From CAWCUZ01 sp963798795 (lineage in GTDB: Bacteria; Acidobacteriota; Vicinamibacteria; Vicinamibacterales; SCN-69-37), in NCBI GenBank assembly GCA_963798795.1, contig CAWCUZ010000001.1:2170001-2234000 (forward strand): 64,000 nucleotides of DNA. Direction: 5' to 3'. The notes under the pieces were generated by a model. The model saw nothing but the letters and a program-made list of their open reading frames with translations, ran no database searches and was not told where the DNA came from. How positions within the stretch are numbered: position 1 is the first letter of the stretch; each line of letters starts with the position of its first letter. Positions 1-9,086 of the stretch are shown one piece after another. Both the position numbers and the translations under genes were made by a program.

Positions 1-729
1 AAAGCCGCCGCGCCGGCCGCCGCCCCGGCCGGTGTTCTCCCACTGCTCCTCGGGGCGCCGCAGCGGCGCGGGCACGAAGTTCTCGGCCACCTCCACGTGC
101 GGGCCATAGAAGACGATGGCACCCTTCACCTTCGGCTTGATCGACGCGAGATACGCGTCCAGCACGGCCTGCGTCACCGGATCGGTCGACGCGGCGGGCG
201 GCTCCGGCATCGGCGGCGGCGACGTGCCGGCCTGCGCGATGGCTTCGATGTCGGCGCTCGACGCGCCGCCGCCCCGGCCGCCGAATCCCCCGCGGCCGCG
301 GCCGCCACCCGGAGGCGCCGGCGGCACGACGACGAGGACCGGGCCTTCGACGGTGCCGTTCGTGCCCGGCGTCCACGACACCGCGCGCACGTTCAGCGGC
401 TGCTGGAACGGCGTGAGCACGTTCGCCTGCAGCTCGTAGTTCTGCCATCCCTGGTGATTGAAGTTCCACGGCTCGAGCTTGACGTTCGCGAGGCCCCACG
501 ACTTCATCGTGGCGACGGCCCAGTCCTGCGCCGCGCGCAGGCCGGGCGAGCCGGTGAGGCGCGGACCGTGCACGTCGCTGATCTCGTGCATGATCCACAT
601 GAGTTTCGAGTTGTTGGTTTCCTCGGCGCGCAGCCGCGAGTTCATCTCGGCGATCGTCGGTGACTGGGCCGCCAGACCCAGCACGGCGAACGACGCCAGA
701 GCCGTCGTCAGAGCCATGTGCTTCTTCAT
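1..729 (-). CDS. M28-family metallopeptidase, N-terminal part (runs off the window)
   Basis: Secreted zinc peptidase, seen only as its first 243 codons; the 3' end lies beyond base 1. The start ATG at 729 follows AAGGAG. Residues 1-21 are a signal peptide (MKKHMALTTALASFAVLGLA). The next part carries EISDVHGPRLTGSPG, the N-terminal signature of M28 aminopeptidase-like proteins, then a Gly/Arg-rich stretch near residues 150-165. The metal ligands of M28 enzymes would lie in the missing part, so catalysis cannot be judged. The family assignment rests on the HGPRLTGSPG motif and overall pattern. The gene is preceded by the DUF4410 gene on the same strand and 46 bp upstream. Confidence 0.72.
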   Translation of the reverse strand, partial: MKKHMALTTALASFAVLGLAAQSPTIAEMNSRLRAEETNNSKLMWIMHEISDVHGPRLTGSPGLRAAQDWAVATMKSWGLANVKLEPWNFNHQGWQNYELQANVLTPFQQPLNVRAVSWTPGTNGTVEGPVLVVVPPAPPGGGRGRGGFGGRGGGASSADIEAIAQAGTSPPPMPEPPAASTDPVTQAVLDAYLASIKPKVKGAIVFYGPHVEVAENFVPAPLRRPEEQWENTGRGGGRRGGF

Positions 730-775
730 CGGAACTCCTTGCCTTCGACGCGCGCGGCTCGACGCGCGCGACCGA

Positions 776-1399
776 CTACTTCAGTCTCTTGCCGTTGACC
801 CACGCGACCAGAAAGGCCGCGACGTCGTCGCCAATCGTCCCCGCCTGCTCGCGCAGGTTCGACAGCGAGTCGCCGCCCGCCACACCCATCACGCCGATGC
901 GCCGCTGCTGAAAGTCCGCGAGCAGCGTGCCGCCCATCATCACCGTGCCTTTCGCCGAGGTGGCCGATTTGCCGGCGCCGAACCCCACCCAGAAGCGCTT
1001 CGCGCGGCTGCCGGGGTCCACTTCGGTGAACTGGCCCTCGACGACCACGGCGCCGGCCGGCACCTCAGCGCCGGCTTCGACCCGATCCACGTCGGTGAAC
1101 GACGCCTTCTTCAACCCGGTGACGATGTGGTCGCGCAGAATCGTCGGCACGTCGCGCTGGACGAGCTTGGTTTCGTCGGGCAGATCGTCCTGATCCTTGC
1201 CGAGGGCGGCCGCGTCGGCGGCGAACGGCCGCAGCCGCACCGGCGTGCTCAGGCCCGGCGGGGCGGCCACATAGACCCGGATCTGGTCCATGATTCCGTC
1301 TTTCACCGTCTGGATCGGCTTGTCCCGGCCCTGCGCGAGCAGACCGGCGCTGACGAGCAGGGCCATGCCGACCGTAACCGGCAACCCATGGCGAGTCAT
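776..1399 (-). CDS. DUF4410 secreted protein
   Basis: A 207-residue protein with an N-terminal signal peptide (GLPVTVGMALLVSAGLLAQG). The body contains VVVEGQFTEVDPGSRAKR followed by VGFGAGKS, the hallmark segment of DUF4410 proteins, which are thought to be envelope-associated; their function is unknown. The start ATG at 1399 was chosen because AGGAGG lies about 8 nt upstream on the minus strand; longer in-frame extensions run into the heptamer repeat and are rejected. It may be co-transcribed with the peptidase gene downstream (ending beyond base 1). A GC-rich hairpin and a heptamer array separate it from the S9 peptidase gene upstream. Confidence 0.78.
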   Translation of the reverse strand: MTRHGLPVTVGMALLVSAGLLAQGRDKPIQTVKDGIMDQIRVYVAAPPGLSTPVRLRPFAADAAALGKDQDDLPDETKLVQRDVPTILRDHIVTGLKKASFTDVDRVEAGAEVPAGAVVVEGQFTEVDPGSRAKRFWVGFGAGKSATSAKGTVMMGGTLLADFQQRRIGVMGVAGGDSLSNLREQAGTIGDDVAAFLVAWVNGKRLK

Positions 1400-1473
1400 C
1401 GAAGCGACCTCCTGAAAGGGACCGTCGGTGTGGGAGAGACGCCGAACCGGTGCCGATTGTAGCACTGGCATTT

Positions 1474-1495
1474 CCCCGGGTCTAAAGACCCGGGG
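1474..1495. repeat. Perfect GC-rich hairpin (CCGGGTC family)
   Basis: Nine bases, CCCCGGGTC, pair with GACCCGGGG across a TAAA loop. The same core recurs at 5125-5142, 5155-5174 and near 18939-18958, always between genes. It could act as a terminator or be a small REP-like mobile palindrome; the recurrence favours the latter. Confidence 0.7.
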
Positions 1496-1498
1496 CTC

Positions 1499-1579
1499 CT
1501 TCTCTCTTCTCTCTTCTCTCTTCTGCCTTCTGCCTTCTGCCTTCTGCCTTCTGCCTTCTGCCTTCTGCCTTCTGCCTTC
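1499..1579. repeat. Heptamer tandem array (TTCTGCC)n, copy 1
   Basis: About eight perfect TTCTGCC units (1521-1577) preceded by degenerate TTCTCTC units. The array abuts the stop codon of the S9 peptidase gene (tca at 1578-1580). The same 7-bp unit forms arrays at 16231-16323 and 38718-38760. No spacers exist, so it is not a CRISPR. Confidence 0.9.
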
Positions 1580-3957
1580 ACTTGTCCGGCTGCAGCTGCT
1601 TCCGGAAGAACTCGTCCACCCGATGCCAGGCATCGCGAACGACGAAGCTCCGATCGAAGTAGTGGAACTCGCCCGGATAGACCATGAACTGCACGAGGTC
1701 GCCCTTGCCCGCCTTCAGCAGGTGATCGATCAGCAGCACGGAATGGATGAACGGCACGTTCACGTCGGCCGTGCCGTGCAGGATCAGCAGCGGATGCTGA
1801 ATCCGATCGACGTGTGACATCGGCGCCGCCTTGGCGTACACGTCCGGGTGCTCCTCCGGCGTGCCGATGCGGCTCGTCGTCCAGCCGCCGTGATACGGAT
1901 CGTCGTAGTAGAGCGCGTAATCGGCGACGCCCGCCACGTCGACCGCGGCGCGGAACCACGTCGGCTCCTGCGTGACCGCGAGCAGCGTGAAGAAGCCGCC
2001 GTAGCTGAGGCCCCACACGCCGATGCGATCCGCGTCCACGTAGCCGAGCGTCTTCAGATACGATGGCGGCCATGCGCGCGTCCTTGGCGTCGTTGCCGCC
2101 GACGTCCATGTACACGTCGTTGCGCCAGTCGCGGCCATAGCCGATGCTGCCGCGATAGTCGGGCGCGATGACGACGTAGCCCTGCTGCAGCAGGTACTGG
2201 TGGAACTCGTAGTACACCGCTTCGTTCCGGTCGGTGTGCCAGCCGTCGTAGTTCTGATTCACGCCGTCCGGATGAATCCAGACGATCGCCGGATGCTTCT
2301 TCGTGCGATCGAGGTTCTTCGGCACGAAGAGCCACGCCGGCACCTGCTTGCCGTCGGGCCCGGCGATAGTGCACGAGCTGGGGGGCGACGAGCGTCGACT
2401 TGTCGATGCTCGGCGGCATCGACGAGGTGAGGCGCGTGACCTTCGCGTTGGCCGCGGCGTCGCGACGTAGAGATCGGCGGAGTTCTGCGCGTCGGTGTGC
2501 TGAAGAGCAGCCGAGTGTCGTCGGGCGACCACTGCGGGGCGGTGTTCGTGCCGCTGCCCGACGTGACCGCCGTGACGTCGCCTTCGCCGGGTCGTCGCCG
2601 ATCGTCGCGAACTCGATCTGGCGGGTCGCCCGGCTGCGTCGGCGGTGTTCGCGTCCCACGCGATGTGCTTGCTGTCGTGCGACCACACCGCGCGCCAGTG
2701 CTCGCCCGGCGTCTTCGTCATCTGCACCGGCGTGCCGCCGGCCGTCGGCACGACATAAATCTGATCCCAGCCGCTCGTGTCCGCCGTGTAGAGCAGCCAC
2801 TTGCGATCCGGCGAGACGGCCGATTGCCGGTGGCGTTCACCGAGCTGAAGAACTTGTCCTCGGTCTCCTCGTGCAGCATCTTCGGCGCCCGCCGGTGATG
2901 TCGACCGACACGGTCGTACGCGTCTTGCCGTCGTTCGAGGTCGGACACGCGAGCTGATGCGTGCGTCGAGCCAGTTGCCGCCGCCACCGCCGCCACGCCG
3001 TCCAGCCCCGAAACCCCCGCCGCGGACCTCGATCTGTTTCGGCGACCCGCCCGCGGCGGGCACGAGAATGGCTCGCCTCCCGGATTGCCGCGGCCGTTTT
3101 CCGTCGCGACGAAGATCAGCTTCGACCCGATCTCGGGCGGCGAGGCCAGATGCTGAATCGGGCCGCCCCCGCCGCCGCCGACGGTGTAGACCACGCTGGC
3201 GCCGTCGGGCGTCCACGACGGCGCACCGATCGGCTCGGCGGACTTCACGATCGAGGCGGGCGTTTCCGTTCGCGAGGCTGGCGACCGAGCAGTTCGCTCT
3301 GGCCGCCGCTCGTCGTCGTGTAGGCGATCCGCGTGCCGTCGGGCGACCAGGACGCGCCGCCGATGCGACCCCCGGCATCCACACGCGCGATGCGGATATC
3401 CGTGTGCGTGGCGAGCGCGTGCGCGATGAGCTCGACCGGCGACGCCGACCGTTGCTCGGCTGGCGCCGGATTCGCATGGGCGCCTCGGCCGCCGCGCCCA
3501 CGCCCGCCTCCGCCGGGTCCGCCGCCCTGTCCGAGCGACGAAGAGGACCGTCGATCCGATCCGGCGACAGCGTGAAGGCGCTCGCGCGTTCGGCCGATGG
3601 CCATGCGGCGTGCGGATCGCCGCCGGTGACCGAGACGGCCTGCAGCCCGCCGCCGCGCTGGAAGAAGAACGTCTGCCCGTCCGGGCTCCAGAATCCGCCC
3701 GCGCCGGTTTGACCGTCCGGATATTTCGTCAGCTGCACGGGTTGACCGCTGCCGTCGGCCGCAGCCGCCCACACGTTGTTGACGCCGCCATCGTCGTAGG
3801 TCCACCAGACGTGCGTGCCGTCAGGCGTCCATTGATGACCGCTCGGATGCTTGATGCGAACGAGGTCGTCGATCGTGAACGGTGCGGACGACTGGGCCAT
3901 CGCCAGCGCCCCGGCGAGGATCAGCGTGGAAGACGCGAGCACGCGGTGAGTCGGCAT
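1578..3957 (-). CDS. S9-family (DPP4-like) serine peptidase, multiply frameshifted
   Basis: Secreted prolyl oligopeptidase-family enzyme with an N-terminal beta-propeller and a C-terminal alpha/beta hydrolase. The ATG at 3957 has AGGAGG just upstream and a signal peptide (VLASSTLILAGALAMAQ). The propeller repeats (FTIDDLVRIKHPSGHQWTPD, then YTADTSGWDQIYVVP) and the hydrolase part are recognisable but lie in different frames. The catalytic elements are all present: Ser in GLSYGG, Asp in HGTADVN and His in GEFHYF. At least five frame changes occur between about 2060 and 3560. Because the catalytic residues are preserved, sequence error is as likely as gene decay. The stop codon abuts the heptamer array. 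Confidence 0.75.
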
Positions 3958-4116
3958 AGGCCCTCCTGGCGCGTGGATAAGAATACGGCGAAACGCGCCC
4001 GGTCGCGGCTACGCTGCCGGCCGCCATCCGTGCGGCCTCGACCGACCCGCTCACAGCGACGCGGATTGGCGACGCCTGAACGCTCGGGCGCCTTGAGGCA
4101 TACAAACATGGCATGA

Positions 4117-4503
4117 TTTGACGTATCAGAGCATATCGTCTGGATTTCGGCGCTGCGTTCGAGGTCGTCGCCGGAGGCGGCCATCCTCGACTCCCTGCTC
4201 GACGCCGACGAGGTCGGTCTGGCCCTGCCGGTCAGGATCGAGCTGCTGGCGGGCGCGTCCAATGCGGACCGGATCAGGCTGCGCCGGGCGCTTTCGGCAT
4301 TGCCGGTGCTCTATCCGACCGAAGACACCTGGCAGACGATCGACGCGTGGACGGACCGGGCGGGCCGCGGCGGCGACCGGTTCGGTTTCGGCGATCTGCT
4401 CATCGCCGCGCTCGCCGCGGAAACCGGATCGCTGCTCTGGTCGCTCGACCCCGACTTCAAGCGCATGCGCAAGCTGAAACTGGTGGAGTTGTACGAGCCG
4501 TAG
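4117..4503 (+). CDS. PIN-domain protein (VapC-like), start unclear
   Basis: The reading frame ...FDVSEHIVWISALR...ALPVRIELLAGAS...FGFGDLLIAALAAE...LWSLDPDF fits a PIN-domain ribonuclease: an N-terminal Asp near FDVS, a central Glu (RIELL), the Asp of FGFGD, and a C-terminal LDPDF. About 128 residues is the usual VapC size. The frame is closed by a TGA at 4114-4116 directly before FDVS, and no ATG, GTG or TTG precedes the first conserved Asp, so the start is lost or a base is missing near ATGATTTGAC. No antitoxin gene is visible upstream. It may be a remnant or a sequencing error. The stop TAG at 4501 lies in a GTAG just before a REP hairpin. Confidence 0.6.
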   Translation, partial: FDVSEHIVWISALRSRSSPEAAILDSLLDADEVGLALPVRIELLAGASNADRIRLRRALSALPVLYPTEDTWQTIDAWTDRAGRGGDRFGFGDLLIAALAAETGSLLWSLDPDFKRMRKLKLVELYEP

Positions 4504-4511
4504 CAGGCGTC

Positions 4512-4537
4512 GCCGCGGGCTGAAGCCCGCGGCCTAC
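4512..4537 (-). repeat. REP hairpin (RAYT type), single copy
   Basis: The palindrome GCCGCGGGC-tgaa-GCCCGCGGC is followed by CTAC, which reads GTAG at the base of the hairpin on the minus strand. This is the same architecture as the arrays around the RAYT gene at 29.4 kb. It lies eight bases after the PIN-gene stop codon. Confidence 0.75.
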
Positions 4538-4731
4538 TTCAGTTGCAGCGTCGGCATCGGCGCCGGCGGCACGCTGCGCGCGACCGCGATCGTCCTCGCA
4601 TCGAGTCACGAGGTCGCGCGCGCGTTCGTTGCTCCCGATTCGCGCCTCTCTCGGTCTGGGCAAAGCTCGTGCCCGCATGCCATGCGGCTGCGATAGACTG
4701 AGCAGGCGCGCTCGTGCGCGCTGCAGCCTCC

Positions 4732-5103
4732 ATGCGGTTGTTCCGACACCACGTCGCGATGCTCGCGCTGCTGCTGGCGTTCGCCCAGATCTCGGCCGCC
4801 GGCGGCGCCGTGTGCGCCGTCCAGCCGGTCCAGCCGCGCGCGACCGACTGCTGTCCGCCCGGCAGTCATCCCGACGGTGTGTGCCCGATGCGCCACCGGA
4901 TGGCGCGCGGCGCCTCAACTGGCACGTGCACCTGTTCCATTTCCGCGGTCCGGTATTCGATCACGACCATCGTGATTGCCGTTCCCGCGCCCGGAGTCGT
5001 TTCGGGCGCGCCGACCCTCGCACGCCACGTGCCTCCACGGTCATCGGCCGAGGCCGTCCTGAGACTCGGCGTCGCGCCGCCCGCCCCGCCCCCTAGAAGC
5101 TGA
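4732..5103 (+). CDS. Small secreted Cys/His-rich hypothetical protein
   Basis: A 123-residue protein starting at the ATG at 4732 (MRLFRHHVAML). A signal peptide covers about residues 1-22 (LALLLAFAQISAAGG). The next segment is rich in cysteine and histidine: CAV..., DCCPPGSHPDGVC, MRHRM and CTCS. The C-terminus is Pro/Arg-rich. I do not recognise a named family. Small Cys-rich exported proteins of this kind often sit next to metal-related TonB receptors, and this one is 149 bp upstream of such a receptor with an acidic/His-rich loop, so a link to metal handling is possible but only inferred. No clear ribosome binding site is visible. Confidence 0.5.
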   Translation: MRLFRHHVAMLALLLAFAQISAAGGAVCAVQPVQPRATDCCPPGSHPDGVCPMRHRMARGASTGTCTCSISAVRYSITTIVIAVPAPGVVSGAPTLARHVPPRSSAEAVLRLGVAPPAPPPRS

Positions 5104-5124
5104 GCGCACCGCCCCGTCGGAGCC

Positions 5125-5199
5125 CCGGGTCTTCAGACCCGGCAATGTCGATGGCCCGGGTCTTCAGACCCGGGATCGGCCGGGCCTGAAGGCCCGGCC
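5125..5199. repeat. Cluster of three GC-rich palindromes
   Basis: Three consecutive perfect palindromes fill the gap before the TonB receptor gene: 5125-5142 and 5155-5174 share the core CCGGGTCTTCAGACCCGG, and 5178-5199 has the core GGCCGGGCCTGAAGGCCCGG. The loops TTCA/TGAA match those of the REP elements, but no GTAG flank is present. Related copies lie at 1474 and 18939. They could also act as terminators for the upstream small gene. Confidence 0.75.
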
Positions 5200-5252
5200 C
5201 TCCGTTCGGATCCAGACCGTGTTCGTGTTTCAGCCAAAGGGGGGAACCCGTC

Positions 5253-7472
5253 ATGTCCGATCGTTTCGGCTGGCGCCGCGCAGGCGCCGTGGCCGTCGTC
5301 CTGTTGTTCTCGGCCGCCGCGCCGGCCTGGGCGCAGCTCGGGTCGCTGACCGGCCGCGTGCGCGACCCGCAAGGCGCGCCGGTGCCCGGCGTCACGGTCA
5401 GCCTCAGCGACCGGTCCAGCGATTTCACCGCACGGACCGTCACCGATTCGTCGGGACGCTACACGTTCGCGCATCTCGAGCCGGGCACGTATCGTCTCGA
5501 CACGTCGCTCAGCGGTTTCAAGTCCGTCGTGCGCTCGATTTCGATTGACGCGCGTCAGCCGGTGGTCGCGGACGTCTCCCTGGCGCTGGGCAGCGTGGCC
5601 GAGTCGGTCACGGTGGAGGGCGCGGCGCCCGTGGAGCGGCCCGCGCACAGCGAGACGCTGATCACGCAGCAGGAAATGGAGCACATTCCCGGCGCGCTCC
5701 AGGCGGGCAGCTTCGCGGCGCTGCTCGAGACGACGCCGTCGACCGAAGTGACCCACGATCTGCTGCACGTCCGCGGCGGGCACCAGGTGGGTTTCGAGGT
5801 GGACGGCGTGCCGGTCCCCTCGAACAGCGTGACGATGAACCTGGCGCTGCTCTTCGATCCGAAGGACGTCAAGGCCCTCGAGTTCCAGCGCGGCGCCTAC
5901 GACGCGTCGGTCGGCGACCGCATGTACGGCGTCTTCAACATCGTCACGCGTTCCGGATTCGAGCGCGCGCGCGGCGGCGAAGCGCTCGTGACCGCCGGAC
6001 AGCAGGGCACGGTCGACAGCGCCGTCGCGTACGGCGACCACAGCGAACGACTCGCCTGGTTCCTGCAGGGTTCGGCCAACCGCACCGACTTCGGTCTCAC
6101 GCCGCCCTCTCCCGATGCCGTCCACGACGGCCACGACGGCGGCGGCGGCGCCGGCAAGCTGTGGGCGCGCCGCCCGGGCGGCGATCTGTTCACGGTCACC
6201 GGGAGCGGACGCGCCGACAACTACGACGTCCCGCACGCGCCGGACGACGATGAGGCGTTCGACCACGAGCAGGTGGAACGCGACGTGTTCTTCAACGGTC
6301 TGTGGACGCACAACGGGTCGGCGGCCAGCGTCCTTACCGTGTCGCCGTACTACCACTTCCATCGTGCGGCACTCAATCCGACGCTGCCGTCCGAGGCCGT
6401 CGCCGCGTCCGACGACCGGCGCATCCACTACGCCGGCGCCCGGGCCGGCTGGACGTTCGCGAGCGGCATCCACGTGCTCGAGCTGGGCGCGAACGTGTAT
6501 GGGTCCGCGCTCGAGGACGCCTTCGTGCTGCCGGCGGGCGAGGACACCGGCGTCGTTCTGAGCGACACCGTGAACCAGCACGGCCTGACATCGGGTGTCT
6601 GGGCGCAGGATCACATCGTGATGTCGTCCGACGTGTCGATCGACGCGGGTGTCCGGTGGGATCGGTCCAGCGCGTATCGCACGGAATCGATGGTGCAGCC
6701 GCGCGCCGGCATCATGGCCCATCTGCCGGGTACCGCGTTCACGGCCCACGCCTATGTCGGACGGTTCTTCCAGACGCCGCCGCTCGAGTCGCTCGGCGTC
6801 GCGGGGTCTGAGGCCGCCGCGGACGCCGGGCAGGCGTTCACCGACGTTCGCGCCGAACGCAACACCCTCTGGCAGACGGGGCTGACGTGGACGTCGCACG
6901 GCGCGGTGGCCGACGCCACCTACTACCAGAATCGCTCCGACAACTTCCTCGACCACGAGCAGCTCGCCGAGTCGGCGATCTTCCTGCCGGTGAACATCGA
7001 GCACGCGCGGCTGCGCGGCCTCGAGGTCACCGTGCACTCCCCCGCCGGTCACCTGCTGGCCGGCCGGTTCGTGTACTCGTTCAGCCACGCCGAGGGGCGC
7101 GGCGACATCACCGGCGGGCTCGCGGACATCGATCGCGAGGAGGTCGAGGACGGCTATTTCCTGCTCGACCACGACCAGCGGCACGTCGCCACGGCGAGCG
7201 TGGACGTGACGCCGCCCGGCGCGCCGTACTGGGCGCACGCGACCGTGCGCTACGAGTCCGGCTTCCTGCTGGGCGAGGGCCCCGAGCACCTGCCGTCACA
7301 CGCGACCGTCGATGTGGCCGCCGGCTGGCAGTTCGGCCGGCGTGTCAATCTGGCCGTCGAGGTGCAAAACCTCTTCAACCGCGAGTACCTGGTGAGCCTG
7401 GAGAGCGAATTCAACGGCACGCACTACGCACGGCCGCGGTTCGTCGCGGGGAGGGTCAGGGTCAGGTTCTGA
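5253..7472 (+). CDS. TonB-dependent outer-membrane receptor with N-terminal carboxypeptidase-like domain
   Basis: A 739-residue outer-membrane transporter. The start ATG follows a purine-rich AAGGGGGGA. The signal peptide ends near residue 30 (APAWAQ). Residues 31-110 form a carboxypeptidase regulatory-like domain (GSLTGRVRDPQGAPVPGVTV...). The plug follows (LLHVRGGHQVGFEVDGVPVP) and then a beta-barrel ending with NLFNREYLVSLESEF and a C-terminal aromatic residue (VRVRF), as expected for BAM-dependent insertion. Two loops rich in His/Asp (HDGHDGG and APDDDEAFDHEQ) hint at a metal or metal-complex substrate; this is inference. The adjacent small Cys-rich exported protein supports that idea weakly. 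Confidence 0.9.
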   Translation: MSDRFGWRRAGAVAVVLLFSAAAPAWAQLGSLTGRVRDPQGAPVPGVTVSLSDRSSDFTARTVTDSSGRYTFAHLEPGTYRLDTSLSGFKSVVRSISIDARQPVVADVSLALGSVAESVTVEGAAPVERPAHSETLITQQEMEHIPGALQAGSFAALLETTPSTEVTHDLLHVRGGHQVGFEVDGVPVPSNSVTMNLALLFDPKDVKALEFQRGAYDASVGDRMYGVFNIVTRSGFERARGGEALVTAGQQGTVDSAVAYGDHSERLAWFLQGSANRTDFGLTPPSPDAVHDGHDGGGGAGKLWARRPGGDLFTVTGSGRADNYDVPHAPDDDEAFDHEQVERDVFFNGLWTHNGSAASVLTVSPYYHFHRAALNPTLPSEAVAASDDRRIHYAGARAGWTFASGIHVLELGANVYGSALEDAFVLPAGEDTGVVLSDTVNQHGLTSGVWAQDHIVMSSDVSIDAGVRWDRSSAYRTESMVQPRAGIMAHLPGTAFTAHAYVGRFFQTPPLESLGVAGSEAAADAGQAFTDVRAERNTLWQTGLTWTSHGAVADATYYQNRSDNFLDHEQLAESAIFLPVNIEHARLRGLEVTVHSPAGHLLAGRFVYSFSHAEGRGDITGGLADIDREEVEDGYFLLDHDQRHVATASVDVTPPGAPYWAHATVRYESGFLLGEGPEHLPSHATVDVAAGWQFGRRVNLAVEVQNLFNREYLVSLESEFNGTHYARPRFVAGRVRVRF

Positions 7473-7480
7473 CGCTGGCG

Positions 7481-7692
7481 GTTCCCGGTTCGGGGTTCGA
7501 GGTTCCGGGTTCGTTCCGGGTTCGGAGTTCAGGGTGCGCGGCGCCGAACCCCGGAACCCGGAACGAACCCCGGAACCCGGAACGAACCCCGGAACCCGGA
7601 ACGAACCCCGGAACCCGGAACGACCCCGGAACCCGGAACGAACCGGAACCGGAACAACCGGAACCTCGAACCCCGAACCGGGAACCGCGGTA
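7481..7692. repeat. 19-bp tandem array inside a long inverted repeat
   Basis: The 3' half contains about four copies of a 19-bp unit built from GGAACCCGG and AACGAACCCC, with decaying copies towards the end. The 5' half (7481-7530) is made of the complementary words GGTTCGGGGTTC and CCGGGTTCG, so the region can fold into a large hairpin. It lies between the TonB receptor stop and the NfeD start and probably stops transcription, though it may simply be a slipped-strand repeat. Confidence 0.75.
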
Positions 7693-7696
7693 GTAT
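7691..7696 (+). promoter_or_regulatory. Candidate -10 box for leaderless nfeD-like gene
   Basis: TAGTAT lies 9 bp before the ATG at 7706, so transcription would begin at or very close to the start codon. No ribosome binding site precedes the ATG. One of several such cases in the window. Confidence 0.45.
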
Positions 7697-7705
7697 CGCG
7701 TTGAG

Positions 7706-9046
7706 ATGAGCCGATTGTCGCGCCTCGCGGCGTGGGGACTCTGGCTCGGACTCGCGGTGGCCGTCGGGCTCGAGCCGCGCGCCCTCGCCCAGACCGCCAC
7801 GGCCGCCGGCCGGCCGCAGGTCGTCACCCTGCGAATCGACGGTGAAGTCGAGCCGGTGATGGCGGAGTACGTCACCGACGCCATCGACCGGGCCAACGAG
7901 CAGGGCGCCGCGCTCATTCTGATCACCATCGACACGCCGGGCGGGCTCGACACGTCGATGCGCCAGATCATCCAGCGCATCCTCGACTCGACGGCGCCGG
8001 TCGCGGTGTTCGTCACGCCGTCGGGGGCGCGCGCGGCGTCCGCCGGGTTCTTCATCCTCCTGTCGGCCGACGTGGCGGCCATGGCGCCGGGCACGCACAC
8101 GGGGGCGGCCTCGCCCGTGTTCGCCGTCGGCGGCTTTCCCGTCACCATCGACGAGACGATGAAGCGCAAGGTGCTGAACGACGCGACCGCGTACCTGCGG
8201 AGCTATGCGGCCCCCCGCCGCCGGAACGTGGCGCTCGCGGAGACCGCCATCACGGACGCGAAGGCGTTCACCGAGCGTGAGGCTCTCGACGGCGGCCTGG
8301 TCGACCTGGTCGCGGATTCGCCCGACGCCCTGCTCGCCCGGCTCGACGGCCGTACCCTCACGCGCTTCAACGGGCGCACCGATCGGCTCGACCTGTCGAA
8401 CGCCGAGACGACCACGGTGGCCATGTCGGCGCGGCAGCGATTCCTTGCGCGCATCGTCGCGCCCGACATGTTCTTCGTCCTGCTCATCGCCGGCGTGCTC
8501 GGCCTCTACGCGGAGTTCACGCATCCCGGGCTCATCGTGCCGGGCGTCATCGGCGGCATCTCGCTCGTCCTCGCGCTCTACGCCATGCACATCCTGCCGG
8601 TGAACTTCACCGGCCTGCTGCTGATTGGGCTCGCCCTCGCGCTCTTCATTCTGGAAGCGCACGTGTCGAGCCACGGCGTGCTGGGCGCGGGCGGCGCCGC
8701 GGCCATGCTGATCGGCGCGCTCATGCTGATCCGCTCGCCGATCACCGGCGCGGGCGTGAGCCTGACCGTGGCGCTCGGCGTCACGCTCCCCTGCGCCGTG
8801 ATCACGGTCGTGCTGATGCGCCTCGTGCTGCGGTCGCGACGATGGAAACCGCAGACGGGCGTCGAGGAGATGGTCAGCGAGACGGGCGAAGTCACGGAAC
8901 CCATCGGCGCCGGCGACGAGGCGTTCGGGCAGGTGTTCGTCCACGGCGAACGCTGGCGCGCCGCCGCCCCGCGCGCCATTCCGAAGGGCGCGCGCGTGCG
9001 CGTCGTCCGCGTCGACGGCCTCACGGTCCACGTGGAGCCGCTCTAA
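7706..9046 (+). CDS. NfeD family protein (SppA-like membrane serine protease with OB-fold tail)
   Basis: A 446-residue membrane protein: a signal sequence (1-29), a ClpP/SppA-fold protease domain with TIDTPGGLDTS and the nucleophile Ser112 in GARAASAGFF, a general-base Lys near residue 155 (KRKVLNDA), five or so membrane segments at about 260-390, and a C-terminal NfeD OB-fold domain (VEEMVSETGEVTEP ... RVVRVDGLTVHVEPL). The long NfeD form is normally paired with a stomatin-type protein, its presumed substrate and raft partner, and such a gene follows 40 bp downstream. The pair is likely an operon involved in membrane organisation or quality control. Confidence 0.92.
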   Translation: MSRLSRLAAWGLWLGLAVAVGLEPRALAQTATAAGRPQVVTLRIDGEVEPVMAEYVTDAIDRANEQGAALILITIDTPGGLDTSMRQIIQRILDSTAPVAVFVTPSGARAASAGFFILLSADVAAMAPGTHTGAASPVFAVGGFPVTIDETMKRKVLNDATAYLRSYAAPRRRNVALAETAITDAKAFTEREALDGGLVDLVADSPDALLARLDGRTLTRFNGRTDRLDLSNAETTTVAMSARQRFLARIVAPDMFFVLLIAGVLGLYAEFTHPGLIVPGVIGGISLVLALYAMHILPVNFTGLLLIGLALALFILEAHVSSHGVLGAGGAAAMLIGALMLIRSPITGAGVSLTVALGVTLPCAVITVVLMRLVLRSRRWKPQTGVEEMVSETGEVTEPIGAGDEAFGQVFVHGERWRAAAPRAIPKGARVRVVRVDGLTVHVEPL

Positions 9047-9086
9047 CCCGCCGCGGCCCGAGGGCCCGGCCTTACCAGGAGACCCC

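Noticed and set aside
4114..4116. TGA before the PIN domain considered as selenocysteine
   Set aside because: It is not at a Cys position, lies before the first conserved residue, and no redox motif is involved; a lost start or sequence error is more likely.
5133..7289. 718-codon frame opposite the first TonB receptor
   Set aside because: Composition is Arg/Val/His-rich noise, while the plus-strand frame has a signal peptide, plug and barrel motifs.
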